In this document: positions 1 to 12,618 of the stretch, in pieces
How positions within the stretch are numbered: position 1 is the stretch's first letter
Layout: the number at the start of each line of letters is the position of its first letter
Assembly (NCBI GenBank): GCA_036852015.1
Contig: JAANDG010000190.1
Coordinates: 124,001 to 188,000, forward strand
Source: Pelodera strongyloides
Lineage: Eukaryota; Nematoda; Chromadorea; Rhabditida; Rhabditidae
Reading direction: 5' to 3'
DNA length: 64,000 nt
Made by a program: the position numbers and the translations under genes
The notes under the pieces: model-generated
What the model saw: the letters and a program-made list of their open reading frames with translations, nothing else
What the model was told of the DNA's origin: nothing
Database searches by the model: none

Positions 1-1550
1 ACGACCAAGTTTCTCAAAAACCATCGCCTACTGGGCAACACGTGGTCACCAAATGGTCACCAACCAGTCACCATATGGCTATTTTTCGGTAAAAGCCATT
101 TGGTGACCGGCCACCGACGGTTTTTCTGTGGTTTCGGAAAATATTCCTTTTCCCTGTGTAACTACAGTTTCTCCCCCAAAAAATCATTAATATTGGCCAC
201 GCCTATCGCTGCTGGTTGGCCCGTTTAACATGAACCCCGCCCATTAGCTATGTGTACATATAAAGCAGAATATTGACAGGAAAATTTCCTTTGAACATCC
301 TTCAACTTAAAATAGTACTCATAGTACTCGGCTTGTTGTAATTACAAGTGTTAGCGTGGGTATATTATAGATTTTTGTTTGAAAAAATTCCATGACCATT
401 CCGAAAAGTATTCTTACGTTTTTGTTGCTGATCTCAACCATGTCCATGATGTACTTTCATATAGCAGAAAAGACGTTTAATGGTTTATTGTTGTATTTTG
501 ATGAAACTTAAAATTAAATTCCATGTTTACAGCAGCCTAGATTATTCAAAAAGGGTAACGTGACTTGCCGGTCTGTTGCCAAGAAAGCAAAAATGCTATG
601 AAAGGAATTTTACAGCATTACTATTTCTAATGTTCTAAGCATAAGTGATAAGTCCAATGGAGAACTTCCTAGGCAGTTTTCTAAACACGCATAGAACCGA
701 ATTTCAATCTTTTTTAATGCATTTTCTAATTATATTTACCAAGTGACATGACGGCGAATCTGACAGGTCAACGGATCTTTGCTTTTACACAAAATGATGA
801 TTCTACACTAATATTACATCATCAGGTGCACAAATGTAGTTATAAATTAGAATCTAGTTTGATGACCATATGTATGTAATGTACTTCTTTCCCATGCGTC
901 TACGTGAGAAATGTGATATTTCGGAATCAGAACTTTTAACGCATCTGCACGGCATTATTTGGAGACAAAATAGGATAAATCCAATGCAAATGATGCAAGC
1001 GTAATTTCTTAGCATGGCTTCTTTGCAATTGTATCCCGTATTTATTTCCGATCCAGCAAATTGTCTTGCAATTCTCATTCAAAACAATCCATGATTCATA
1101 GTTGAAGCGGTATATCAGCCGGTTTTGAAATGGGTTGTGGGTAATTGCATTCCCGCATCATATGCGAATGAGTATGATTAGAATAAAAAATCGAGCTCAA
1201 TTGGAGCCCACTTACATAGAAATGCAGTTGTCCGTCATACGCTTCAAAACCGGATGTCATACCGCTTTAACTGTGGCATATGTGTAGAGAAATCACTCCG
1301 AATTTTCAAAAAAGCATATCTTGTCGATTTAAATCTTATTTTCCAGTATTTTTTTAGTTTTCCTACTGTTTAGCTCCACACGTTGTTTATCTCTTATATT
1401 TGGGTGTTGTTTTTCTCAATCCCGACCAAAACTTTATCTGTCACAATACAAAAAATCAACTGACATGCCTCAGATGCCATAGAGGTATCAGATATCATAT
1501 TTTCCTTAGTTTTCGTCAACTACTCCAATAGCATCGTTGTCCAACTGGCA
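1..1550. other. Non-coding stretch with short inverted motif
   Basis: I see no supportable exon here. Positions 40-112 carry several copies of the motif GGTCACCA and its reverse complement TGGTGACC, forming a small imperfect inverted repeat. A MITE copy at 1105-1269 is listed separately. The rest is AT-rich with no recognisable RNA gene. Confidence 0.5.
1105..1269. mobile_element. MITE copy, CCGGTTTTGAA family
   Basis: A short non-coding element bounded by inverted repeats: the left end reads AAGCGGTATATCAGCCGGTT and the right end is its imperfect reverse complement, ending in CCGCTTTAA. The interior, with GAGTATGATTAGAATAAAA followed by an ATCGAGC segment, closely matches the copy at 44519-44673, so the two belong to one family. 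No coding capacity; presumably mobilised in trans by an unknown transposase. Confidence 0.75.
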
Positions 1551-1622
1551 TCTGGCAGATGCATCGAAGGGTTTCTGCCACTTTTTTCGATAAATATATA
1601 ATTTTAATGGGTTTTGTTTTAG

Positions 1623-4600
1623 TAACAACGGCCTACCTCGAAGCTCTGGTTCAGCTGTATGCTCGCCATAATGCTGCCGCATTGTCGCTCAACATCTCTA
1701 ACGCGGCAACTCTTCCTGCTGCCCCCGCAGTGACACATACTCTCGCTGGCAATCTGATGCAGCAACTTGTTGCCAGCACCAACGCATCATCTTGGGCGAG
1801 CTCCAACTTACTATGCACTCAACCACGATTGAACGCACATCAAGCAATCGATAGTGAACAAGTTGTTCACCCGACAGAGATACAACAAGAAGTGCATAGT
1901 ACTGCTGCCAGCACTCCAGTGGAGCCAACGGTTACGAGAACAGTGTAAGTTTGAATTCCGACTCTTTTGCGGCAGTTAAGGCCTAGCACCTAAAACTTGG
2001 AAGTTACCAAAGAATTATTCAGAAGTTCAACATTAAATTCCAGAATATTTGATGAACTTTGTGGCTGACATCTCTTTTCAGTTCGCCTGAGCGTCGTAGT
2101 AGTGGGTCTAGTCCACGAAGTAGTACTCCTTCGGATCCGGGAACAGATTTTATACTGCCCAGTCATGAGAAAGAGGGTTAGTATTATTTAATATTCTCAG
2201 TTCCTTTATGTGTGCGTATTTCCATTAGCGTCGCAGTATTGGGCAAGTAAGTCCACGAAACAGTATTCATTTGGATTCGGAGTTTTCGTCGTAGCACTTT
2301 ATTATCACCACGATTCCACCTGTTTTGTAGAATAACTATTTTCCAATTTAATTCCACAGTATTATCGTTTTTTCTTTAGGTTGGTGTCGAAACAAGAAGT
2401 ACATCGAAAAGGTCGAGAAAGGATTCATGTGCACGGTGTGCAGAAAAATATACGGTTTGTTTGTTTTTCTTTTTTTTTTCAAGCGGGATATGAAGGAAGA
2501 TGCCTACTTCTCTATGTCTGTATGGCTTAGGGTCAGTATTCTAGCATATAGCAACCGTTGCTCGATGAATAGTTATTGTTGTAGGTATTCTTTGGTGTAA
2601 CTAATTGGTGGTGACCTGTGTTCTTCATTTTTTTTCAATGAATTGGCCTTGGCTTGGGATAAAGAATGTCAAACCGCAAAACATGAAAGTTGGCGTGCAA
2701 ATGGATTCAAAAAAAGACAAAACGCAAGTCAATACTATACCGCTCGCCTCTTGCACTTTACCTTGTTACCAAATGTCTTTTGATGTCCTCATACGCACCG
2801 CGTGCAAGCCAACATTCCTCAGTGGGGCGTAACGTCTGCATGTGCTGCATGTCAACGAAATTTTTTTGCAGGTCGATATAATTCTGTGTCTTATCACGTC
2901 ACCATCTACCATCGCAACCCTCCGATCAGATGCGAACAACCCGGATGTGCGTTCACTACAAGAGAAGCTCGATACATTCATTTCCACAAGTACTACAGAC
3001 ATCACATACCACTACCGGAGAACATTGATTTGGGTGAGCAGAAGTTGACGAAGTAGGATGGGTTCTCCATTAACCAGTTTATAGGTAAAGACGAGATACT
3101 GCTAAACATGAGAACATCAACATAGCAATGGTGATTATGTGGCAGAACTGTCACGTTCTCCAATAATTCCGAAAGGAAAAAGAAAAACATGTTGAGACAT
3201 TTTCCACATACCCCCATGCACTCGATGTACCTTTTCAGGTTCTCGCAAATGTCCGTTGTGTCGACATGTAAGCAAGAGTCCGGCTATGCTTCACAAACAT
3301 ATTGCCAGACATTTACCAGGAGATCGAGCGGTATGTACCATTTTTTTCTGTGTATTTTATTCAACTTATGTTCTACTCTGTACTAGAAAGAGAAACCACG
3401 TGCCTTTAAATCTCTTTAGATCGTTTGATAACTCTAGGTCGAATAAAAAGGAATTTATCTATACATTAGCACCCTTGATAAAAGAATCGCCCTTTCTTAA
3501 CTCAGAACGATGACTATTCAATCCACTTTTTAATTTAACTTTGGGATTTTCAATGAAATCCGAGTACTTGATCTGAATTACAAATATCATTGAAGCAAAT
3601 TACAGAAAGAAACATGAATCAAAACTCACAGTACATCAGGTTCACAATAAACATGGAAAACCATGTATTCGCCCATAATAATGCAAGAATTATAATTTTT
3701 TTCATCTTTTTTTTTTGAATACGCAAGACACATCCAGTTAACAGTTCGTGTGGCAAACACTCAAACAAATGGTATCCAAGGGTGTCCAATACGACCAATA
3801 CCACTGAAGAAACACGGCTGGTGCGCGGCGGGAAACGAACAGGTGCGCCCACATCTCGCCGCGCACCTCGCCAGTCTTCGCCAGACTCTCGCCAGGTCCG
3901 GGCGAGTGCCCTGACTACTCTTTCGCCGGAATGAGATTGGGCAAAAGCGGCTCATCCTTTTATTTTATCTGTCTCCACATGAATTTTCACTTTTTCGTCC
4001 GTGCGCCGCCCTTTCGCCAGGCGTACCTGGCGAGAGTCCGGCGAAGACTGCACGAAGTGCGCGGTGAGATGTAGCTGAACCCACCTTTTTTCGCCTCGCA
4101 CCAAAGTTTCGCGTTATCATTAGGTTTTCAAGAGAGTGGGTGTTTTATTCAAAGAGCAGTTTTTTTTGCGCAATTATAGTGCTATATTCAGCGAAAATAT
4201 TTGTAATCCAAGTTCAAGTAAATAAGATGACGAATAACTAAGTAGTAGTATACCATCCGAACCTTGGACCCTCGGAACTTATCACTACAGTGAGGAATCT
4301 GAAATCTGAAATGGGCACAACTATAATCCAAGGAAAAAAAACTAGTTTGTTTAAAATAATTAATTTCACTCCTAACTTCCAGAATTGCTTTTCATATTTA
4401 TAATCTTATATAATCCCTGTTGTTTCGATTCTTATTGTCTTTTATTGTTCTTAGGTTTGGAAAATGTAATTATCATCGGAGGATCATGTGGAGGTTATTG
4501 CTATATAAAAAGAATTGAATATTTCCCAATATTAATTCCTAAAATGAACATAAAGCAAAACATGCGCACGATTATAACAGAATAACCTGCACGGAAAATT

Positions 4601-6120
4601 AGAGATCTAGGATTTTACATGGACAGAAACACAAGACAAAATGTGTCCATTATATTAAAGTAAGGGATTAGAAATTAACACGAGAAAAAAAGTTACGTGA
4701 AAGTCGTGAATTGATGAAGGCAAATTTAGCCATATGTTCTACGTTTTTATTTTTTTGGAACATTGAAGTAAAGATAACTGTTGAGGTTACCCCTTCCCTT
4801 TAAAAACAGAGATGTCTTACTGGGAATGATTGACACGTGTGGATCATGGAAATTTTAGTTGGCTTTGTGATTATGAGAACAGAATACGGGAAGTTGTCTC
4901 GTGAGATTTTTACGACCCAACTTCGGGTAGAATGTCCCATTAAACTGAAGTATGCTTGCAGTCTGTGCCGAGTTCCCCCGCCACAACAACTGTAACATCT
5001 TCACCTACAGGAAGTTCTCCAACACAAGCTTTTCCACCTCCTATGTCTGGGTTTCCGCAAACAACGGCAAAATCAAACAATACACAGGTCCTTTTTCGTT
5101 CACAGGTTTTACTTAAAACGAAGTTTTCTGGAAAGCAAAGTATTTACAAGACAAGAGGGTCTCTTGTTCACATGGTACCTTCAGGAGGTCGATTATTCTT
5201 ACCGTACCGTACGTTAGGATCCTCTTTGGTTTTGCTTTGAAGAGAACTTGAATTTTCCCTAAAAGTATCGACAACATCTTTTTAAGGGTCTACACAGCGG
5301 AGTCCAAGTTCCTGCCCCAGTGAACCCATCATTCAGAATGCTTTCTTCATCAAACATTGACCTCAATGAATTCAGTTGTCAACAGTGCGACTTCAGGTAA
5401 GCTACCTATTAGCGTAACCAATGCCTTTTTTAAAGAAGTCACTTGAAAATCAGATTGATCGAAAGTTTCTCGTCAAAAAGAAAGTTACGTGTTCGATATA
5501 TTATCTTTTCTATGTAAGATTCAAAGCCCCAACGATACAGCAGCCTCATCGAAAATTCAAGATTCTAATTGCTGAATTTGAACCCATCCGAGTTAATCGC
5601 ATTTACAATAAACTACACGTTTGTGTACGATAGTTCACTTAAATTTTAGTTCTGCAAGCCTTATAGCATTGGCTCAGCATCTCTCAACCTCCCACTCTCC
5701 GCTAGCCTTCGAGACGCCTCTTAGGTAAGTCAAAGGTGTAACGTAACCGCCGATTGACTAACTCGTGAGTGGCTTCTATTATGAAAAGCAAGTAAAACAG
5801 TAAGGTAGCATTCTTGTTTCGTAGCAATAACCCGCGTTGAATTCGACCTCCTAGTCGCAGATGAGGCTTTTATTCAGGACCTACTGGCAAGTCAGAAAGG
5901 AATAGTCATGAAAGGTCGTGCTCCAAAAGTACCTCTGAACCTGAACGAAATGTTCAACCTTCTCTACCACCAAACAGTGTCACTATTCAGGTGTACGATG
6001 TGTGCTTTCGAGACTGGGTCAACCAATCAACTAATTGCGCACATTGGGAGCAAGCACCCGTCAGCCATAGCACACCAAAATGCTACGCAAGTCGCAGCTC
6101 CAGAGATACAAATAGACTAA
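1623..6120 (+). CDS. C2H2 zinc-finger protein, multi-exon
   Basis: Proposed exons: 1623-1944, 2082-2176, 2380-2454, 2872-3033, 3239-3330, 4962-5087, 5289-5396, 5650-5724 and 5991-6120 (stop TAA). Phases close at every junction. Visible fingers: CxxC-x12-HxxxxH split over exons 3 and 4, a CxxxxC finger with FHKYYRHH, CPLCRHVSKSPAMLHKHIARH, CQQCDF...AQHLSTSH, and CTMCAFETGSTNQLIAHIGSKH in the last exon. Exon 2 and exon 6 are Ser/Pro/Thr-rich linkers. The first exon shown starts in phase 1, so the true start lies upstream and was not found. Degenerate, widely spaced fingers suggest a nuclear DNA- or RNA-binding regulator, but no specific family is recognised. The 3331-4961 intron holds an inverted-repeat element. 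A long alternative frame runs through 5850-5990 just before the last exon and could be an alternative exon. Confidence 0.72.
3843..4085. mobile_element. MITE-like inverted repeat in zinc-finger gene intron
   Basis: GC-rich arms at about 3843-3900 and 4010-4085 are imperfect reverse complements; shared words include CAGTCTTCGCC, ACTCTCGCCAGGT and CACATCTCGCC. The roughly 110-bp spacer is non-coding. The GC-rich composition stands out against the AT-rich intron. No target duplication was identified with confidence. Confidence 0.6.
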
Positions 6121-7476
6121 AATCAGCATTTCTAGCTCCGCCTACGTATTGCGTGTCGTACGTCGTACGTAAACAAAAAAAGGGTCAGAATTGTACTGTA
6201 ATCACAAACTGAGGCTCAAACTAATTCCTTGATTTATTAGCATACTTCTGTCAACACGAATAATCCGAATGTAGATAACGTCTTTTTTGGCTTCTATTAC
6301 CAGAAAATGGTATTTTATTTTATATATAGGTTACTGAATACAACGGTGGTCTTTCCATTTCCCAAACAAGTATACGTATCTCAAAAATTCCCTACTTTAT
6401 ATTCACAGGTATGTACTATCAAATTGCAAATTACTAGCACTGGATATATAACTTTCTAGTTCCCTCAATTTATTATATTTAAGCTCAACCACTTTAATTT
6501 TTACAAACAAGTTGACGTGTGTAACTCATTTTACCAGTACTAAAGGGTCAGTCATGGGAAATGAAATATAATATTTTTAGTTCGTAGGTTCCATTAAGTT
6601 GGGACCGGCACTGCTTGGTAGAAAATAATTAAACATCCGCCTTTATTTTTTATATATTAGTGAACTTTCAGGCATATGTATTTTCTGGTTTTTTTTTCGT
6701 CGATATTTATATATTCAATCGAAAGGCATCTCGACAAGACGAAATAAACGTCAGACCACTAGACGAGTTACCGTAGTCGACACAATGTTTCTTATGAAAT
6801 AACATTCTCCAAGCTCGTAAACCTTCACAAACATATTCTCATAATCGTAGTCTAATATTTATATGTTATCACAATTTTATATTTATCCAATTATAATATT
6901 AATAAAAAAAAATTTTTTATGTGGAATTTTGCAAGCGCCGGCAGATAAGAGCAACAATGTAAGGATGCAGGTCATCGCAGGTAATTACGTTACTTGGCGA
7001 CACACTACCATGTATCATATTCGGTCTTTACAACCATTCATTGATTGGATGGCTCAACTACACTTATCAATTTCCAAAAAAAAAACTGCCCAACTGTGGT
7101 GCGCCTCTAGCTGACTTCGCAAATCAACTCGGAATGTCACGTGACACGCACGGAAATAACAATTCATTCTCTACAGCATGTAATTCAATGGAAATCAATA
7201 TTCAACCGGATATACACCATAACAAACACGAACTCAAGAAGGTCTGGAAAATCAACAAATAATCAGCAAGTTTCAATGGCAATAATTTATAACAACAAAC
7301 TAAACAACTTTTAAAATAGTAATCCAAATAATTAACAAAAACGGACGTAACGGAATATAGAAACTATGTTATACTACACAAAATATCAACCATATCGGTA
7401 ACCTAACACTGTTCATCGCACAATCCCGTCGCTATGTGTACGTGTACTGCGAAGCGAAGACCCGTTCCAAAGACTC
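6121..7476. other. Convergent intergenic region
   Basis: This lies between the ends of the zinc-finger gene (plus) and AAR2 (minus). It is AT-rich, with A/T homopolymers and CGTACGT repeats near 6155-6170. No exon with plausible splice sites or coding bias was recognised. Confidence 0.5.
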
Positions 7477-10400
7477 TTAATCACACTCAAAATCCCATTT
7501 GAATGTCTTTGTGAGGTGGGCTTTGAACGTAAGAGATTTCTTCTTGAGCTCCTGGCTCACACCATCACTATCTGAAAGAAAATAAATAAAGACCCATGAT
7601 GCAGAAGCATTGACAGAAACATTGAATCTTAAATGCATACTGCTTAGGGGATTCCTGCTGTGTTTTTTTTGACAGTTTTTTTTTATAACATCCGGTTTTT
7701 GAAATCGCGATAGCAGTGTTCCTGTTCCTGTTCTACGGTAAGTTTGTAAGCACCTTTACCTTTGATGTTGGCAAACAGCATGCTGAGAGTTGTGGTCAGA
7801 AAGTTATCCTTGCTAATTATATCGATGAAGAAATCGGTGGGGCATTCCTTCAGTTGGAAGTGGAGCACCTGAATCAAGAACATTCTAGTGTTTCCACAGG
7901 CTCGATTCGACGTTGAAAAAGTAAATAACCAATAAACCACCTTACAATGCCACTTTAATATGAACTTTCCCACAATCACACGCCGGTGCGGATAAAAAAT
8001 ACGGCAGATTCCATGTAAGGTTTTGAATTTTGAAAGTGAAACTAGAGTATATACAAAGTTTGTTTTGGTATTTTGATCACTTACCCTCATCAACTGCATG
8101 TATACATCAGATTTCGTCTTTAATGCCGTGGGACATGAACACAACAAGTGGATTAGACGCTTCCACTGCTCAAACCCTTCGTACACCTGGAATTAGTATA
8201 AAAAAGCCTTTCATAAAAACGACAACGACAACAAAGGCCAGTATTAGGATCCACTGCAAATCTTACCTGACCGATGAGGAAGCAAGCGAACGCATACTGA
8301 CATTCGGCCAACAACTGTCGCCATTCATTATCCATTCTAGCCAACACTCGCTCTAGACGATTTGTATAGTCGATACCCGCCTGATCCGCAGATACCTGAA
8401 GAAGACAGGTTCTTTTTAGATTGCCGTCAATGGCAACACCGATACACCTCCATCCTGAACCTATTTAAAATCAGGGTGGAAACTGAAAAAGTGGGCTTGA
8501 AACGCAAACTGTGTTAACGCTATCGCGCTAACAAACGAAAAAAGTTTCTGTCCGATTCTTGTTGCTCCCCGCGTGCACTGTGCTTACACCCAATAACCAC
8601 CAAACGTAGACACTAAACACATGTCGCAGGCAACTGAAATGAAAACTCACAGCTAACTGCGGTACTTCTTGAAAACGAATCTCGTAACCAGGTCGTACTT
8701 TCATTATAGGAAGCCCCTGTTGATCTGAAATAAGAATCTAACAGTTTCGACGAGATGAAATGACCCTGACATAATTGACAAAAAAAAACAATCGTGTTTC
8801 CGTGTTTGGGTATAAGAGAAATGTCGAATACGTTTGCAGTTGAAGTTCTCAAAATTCTGAAAGATGACTCCTTCCCAAATAACTCTAAATATGTGGCAAC
8901 AATCCAAATCTAAGGAACCAACCAACAAATCTCGTCCGCATCGGATGTTCGCGGTCAACAGTTCTGGAACAGCCTGCTTTCTCATTCAGCTGAAAATATA
9001 TCAATAAAACATTATGTAAGAAAGCTACTGAAAGGAAAACAATGCATAAATAAGTGCTTGCCATGTGCCATTACCCAATAGTGTAGTTGTAGCGCTGTTA
9101 GTTGGTATCAAGAAAAAACTCCTCTGATGCTCTAACTAATCGCAAGGGCAAAGGTAAATATGTAACACACAAACCTTGTCGTCCTCCATATAGACGGTTT
9201 CCATGCTTACCAGTTCGGCTTGAGCAGAAATACGTCCTTAATAAACCAGTTAGTATAGTATCACGGTATAGAAAAGTATTTCTGTTCGGTCCCTATAAGA
9301 CCGAACCCGTAATAAAGCAAATTTATTTATTTATTAAATAAGACCACAGGGTGTGGATCACAATGAAATGATGAAAAGAAAGTAGTATATAACTCGTCGT
9401 GTTGTCGTTGATTAGCAAACAGGTGATTTGATAATAAAACAATGGAAATCAAGCGTAATATATGATATGTAATAGTAACAGGCATTTCAAGTTTTGCAAA
9501 TATAGCTCATAAGCTCATAGCCTGAGCTCAAGCCTCATAGCTCACAAGCTCACCTTTCAACGGGTTAAGTCGCTTCAGGGTGTCCTCATTAACGAAGTCA
9601 GTCAAAGCGTACCAACTAAAAACGGACCTTACAATTTAATCATAAACTATTGACTTCCTTCAATATGCTTGAAAAAAAAAGTACAAAAGTGATCTGATCG
9701 AGAGAAAAAAAACAAATAATAGCCTCACTTTCTATATGTCTCGTAAGGGTACGGTGCCAATGAGCCATCAATATTCTTCAAGGAACAACGCAGACGTTGT
9801 ATCTAAAGACATACATAAATGACAATGACGGTACAAGTGTGACAAAGTCAATAATACATATCTTGTTGACTTTGCACCAGACAGGGTAATAACAATACTG
9901 GTAAAAACAGAAACAATAAAGTACGTTCATACCTCCTCTTCGGAAACTTCTTCGTCAGAAAAATCTTCCTTCTCTGCATCCCACGTTTTCACCATGATCT
10001 CATGTGGTTTAAAGTTGTGAAAGAAGCCTGAATTGAATGTGAGACCATTGGGATTATGAATCAAGAACACGCACGAGACAATGAGTCCCAAATGCACCTC
10101 ACACACCACTAAAAGTATAAAGTAACACTTGAAACTCACCAATCCGTGGTGCACCCTTCATGCTGCAGTATACGTAGTGAACACCTGGAGGAATCATTTT
10201 TATTCCAAGAAATTTGGGTCCAACCTAAAAAAAGAGGAGTTTACGCTTTATAGCTACACTTTCAGGACAAGGAAAACGGGTGAAAAGGTCGAAAAGTTCG
10301 GTCATTGCTGCTTTCACATTTCACTATACAATGGAAACGAAAACAAACAAAAGCGAACCTGCCACGACTTGTAATCAATTCCAAATTCGTTTCCTTGGGG

Positions 10401-12075
10401 GAAGTCCTTGAACACCTAAAATAACGGGAATTAAAACTACAACGAAACTCAAGAGTTGCGCGCGGCAACAGTTTGGGGGTGTTTCCCGCAAAAGAATTTG
10501 ATGCGCGCCGCAAAAGTTTTTTCACCGACTCTGGTTGCCGTTTTGGTGCGGGAAACACCCCCAAACTGTTGCGGGAAACACCCCCAAACCGTTGCCGAAA
10601 AGGTGCGGAAACGGTGCGGGATAAGTAGCAACTGCAAAAAGAAAGCAGCGTGTTGGATTCGAACCCTACAGTCTTGTTCGATAATATCTCTGAACAGCGC
10701 CTTCGACCACTCGGCCTCACGACACATGTGAGATCTGTGCTTGCGGAAAAATATTAGTACAACAACTGCACTTACGGCAGATCCTCGGAACGCTTTCAAA
10801 AACGTTGCCGAAAAGGTGCGGAAATGGTGCGGGGCGCATGTTGCGCCCCGCACCATTTCCGCACTTTTTCCGCACCTTTTCGGGAAACACTTTGCGCGAG
10901 ATAAATGTTCAGACCCCTAAGCTCCCTCCGGATTGGCGCGCTGCCAACCGTGCATTTTCGCATGCGATCGTGCATTTCTTTCGCATTTTTTTTCGTTGTG
11001 AAAATGCGACAGTATTTCTGTGTGTGTGCTTCTCCCCTCCCTCTCTCTCACGGAAAATAGAGAGAGGGAAAATAGAGAGAGTGAAATAGAGAGGGAAAAT
11101 AGAGAGAGGGAAAATAGAGAGAGTGAAATAGAGAGAGTGAAATAGAGAGAGTGAAAATAAAGAGAGTGAAATAGAGAGAGTGAAAATAGGGAGAGTGAAA
11201 ATAGAGAGAGTGAAATAGAGAGAGTGAAAATAAAGAGAGTGAAATAGAGAGAGTGAAATAGAGAGAGTGAAATAGAGAGAGTGAAAAATAGAGGGAAATA
11301 GAGAGAGGGAAATAGAGAGAGGGAAAATAGAGAGAGAGGAAAAATAGAAAGAGAGTGAAATAGAGAGAGTGAAATAGAGAGAGTGAAATAGAGAGAGTGA
11401 AAATAGAGGGAAATAGAGAGAGGGAAATAGAGAGAGGGAAAATAGAGAGAGTGAAATAGAGAGAGTGAAAATAGAGGGAAATAGAGAGAGGGAAATAGAG
11501 AGAGGGAAAATAGAGAGAGTGAAATAGAGAGAGAAGATAGAGTATGGGAGAGAGAGAGAGAAAAGAATGGAGAAAAAAATGCGAAAAAAAAAATGCACGA
11601 TCGCATGCGAAAATGTACGGTTGGCAGCGCGCCAACCGGAGGGAGCTTTAGGGGTCTGAACATTTATCTACTTTGCGCGCCATTTCTATTCCGCGCGCAT
11701 TTTGTTTCCCATTCCTTTGCGGCGCGCATTTTGTTTCCCGAAATGGTGCGGCGCGCAACTCATCGGCTCTCAGTGAAAACTAAGTAAATAAAGACCTTAT
11801 ATTTAACACATCCAATTCGCTACTGTGACTGGTAATACACCACAATACAATTTTTTAAGCGGTGCCCATCACCTAAAGTGTTCATACAAAAACAGTTCTA
11901 AGTATGTATCAATTCCCTGCGCGGCACACCCTTACGAACACAAATTCCACAGCGGCCAGCTAAAGAGAATAAATCCCACCAGAAATCCTCCTGTTTCATA
12001 CATGTAATTCACAATTTCTTGAGGCAACGATTCTCCGGTCTTCAGGCAATTCATAATATTAAAAGAAGCAGCCAT
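7477..12075 (-). CDS. aar2: AAR2 splicing factor homologue
   Basis: AAR2 binds the spliceosomal protein PRP8 during cytoplasmic U5 snRNP assembly and must leave before the mature particle forms. Exons on the minus strand: 12075-11980, 10415-10359, 10224-10140, 10027-9933, 9802-9729, 9615-9554, 8973-8923, 8724-8651, 8395-8267, 8186-8085, 7868-7760 and 7571-7477. They sum to 342 codons plus stop, and every phase closes. Family hallmarks read directly: EFGIDYKSW, VGPKFLGIKMIPPGVHY, LAPYPYETYRNW, KVRPGYEIRFQEVP, AECQYAFACFLIGQVYEGFEQWKRL, CPTDFFIDIISKDNFLTTTL and a C-terminal TFKAHLTKTFKWDF. Human AAR2 is 384 aa, so this is nearly full length. The acceptor of the seventh exon is the least certain: a stronger TTTTCAG nearby would put a stop in frame. 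Start chosen as the only ATG opening the first exon. The 5' end faces another gene about 540 bp away. Confidence 0.93.
8460..8545. repeat. Dispersed repeat copy A
   Basis: Contains GTTAACGCTATCGCGCTAAC flanked by AAACGCAAAC and an AGGGTGGAAACTGAAAAA segment. Its reverse complement is recognisable at 13735-13830, so the two are copies of one short dispersed element in opposite orientation, both in introns. Confidence 0.6.
9505..9553. repeat. AGCTCA-rich short repeat in AAR2 intron
   Basis: About seven imperfect AGCTCA units (ATAGCTCATAAGCTCATAGC and following) end exactly at the splice donor of AAR2 exon 6. Simple local duplication; no function evident. Confidence 0.5.
10426..10895 (-). repeat. 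tRNA-like composite repeat, copy 1 (AAR2 intron 1)
   Basis: Read on the minus strand this holds a pol III-style A box (GGCCGAGTGGTCGAAGGCGC) and a B box (GGTTCGAATCC) about 45 bp later, followed by GC-rich words such as GCACCGTTTCCGCACC and the motif CAAACTGTTGCGGGAAACAC. The same order of blocks recurs in plus orientation at 21649-22225. This suggests a tRNA-Leu/Ser-derived SINE fused to, or inserted in, a GC-rich repeat. Confidence 0.65.
10901..11669. mobile_element. Inverted-repeat element around a purine satellite
   Basis: The arms 10901-10978 and 11593-11669 are near-perfect reverse complements (shared ATAAATGTTCAGACCCCTAA, CCTCCGG, GGCGCGCTGCCAACCG, CGCATGCGATCGTGCAT). Between them lies a purine-rich tandem array. 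No transposase is present. This looks like a non-autonomous foldback element that has captured or grown a satellite. It lies in intron 1 of AAR2. Confidence 0.75.
11044..11545. repeat. GAGAGAGTGAAATA minisatellite
   Basis: About 500 bp of purine-rich repeats built from the units GAGAGAGTGAAATA and GAGAGGGAAAATA with higher-order shuffling. The reverse strand reads as long open frames rich in Ser, Leu, Phe and Tyr, but these are a composition artefact: they are equally open in three frames. Confidence 0.9.
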
Positions 12076-12618
12076 TTTGAAGCGGATGAATAGCGAAGAC
12101 ACCCACGCACAACAATCAGTGTAGTGCCGCTGCCGAGCGACAATACAAAAAGATGAAGTCCGGATGAGAAATAATTTAAAAAAAAACCTTAAATGTGCAT
12201 TAATACGATATATCGTGTTGTGTTCCGCACGAAATTACAGTAAACTACACATTTTAATCATTTTTATTCCCCGCGGCGGCGCGGCGGTCGCGGGCGGGGA
12301 GTCGATTGCTTGTGCGGCGCTCACGCAAACTGGTGTCCAGTTTTGTTTTCATGTAATACCGCGTAATTTGTATTCTTATGAATAGTAGAAGTTTAGAATA
12401 GTGAGTTTAACTCACTTCTGGCATTAGAGCGTTCGTTATGCATTGATTGTGAACTTCTCCAAATCGTGGATCGAATAGTATGTTTTAAGGTATGCGTTGT
12501 TCTGAATGCTTAATTTCTGTTGAGTTCGTTATTGTTCTCTCAAGGATTCGTGTTGGCATCTAACATTACCGATTCTTTTTCAGAAGGAACTGACGCTCGC
12601 GCTTCGAATGTTGTTGAA
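12076..12618. promoter_or_regulatory. Shared upstream region of two divergent genes
   Basis: About 540 bp separate the AAR2 start codon (minus) from the proposed start of the next gene (plus). The region holds a strongly GC-rich block at 12268-12302 (CCCCGCGGCGGCGCGGCGGT...) in otherwise AT-rich DNA, and a TTTTTCAG acceptor-like site ending at 12586 that may close a 5' untranslated intron or be a trans-splice site. A bidirectional promoter is inferred from layout only. Confidence 0.4.

Noticed and set aside
10909..11663. Long overlapping minus-strand open frames rich in Ser/Leu/Phe/Tyr
   Set aside because: They are translations of the purine minisatellite, open in several frames at once, with no splice context or domain.
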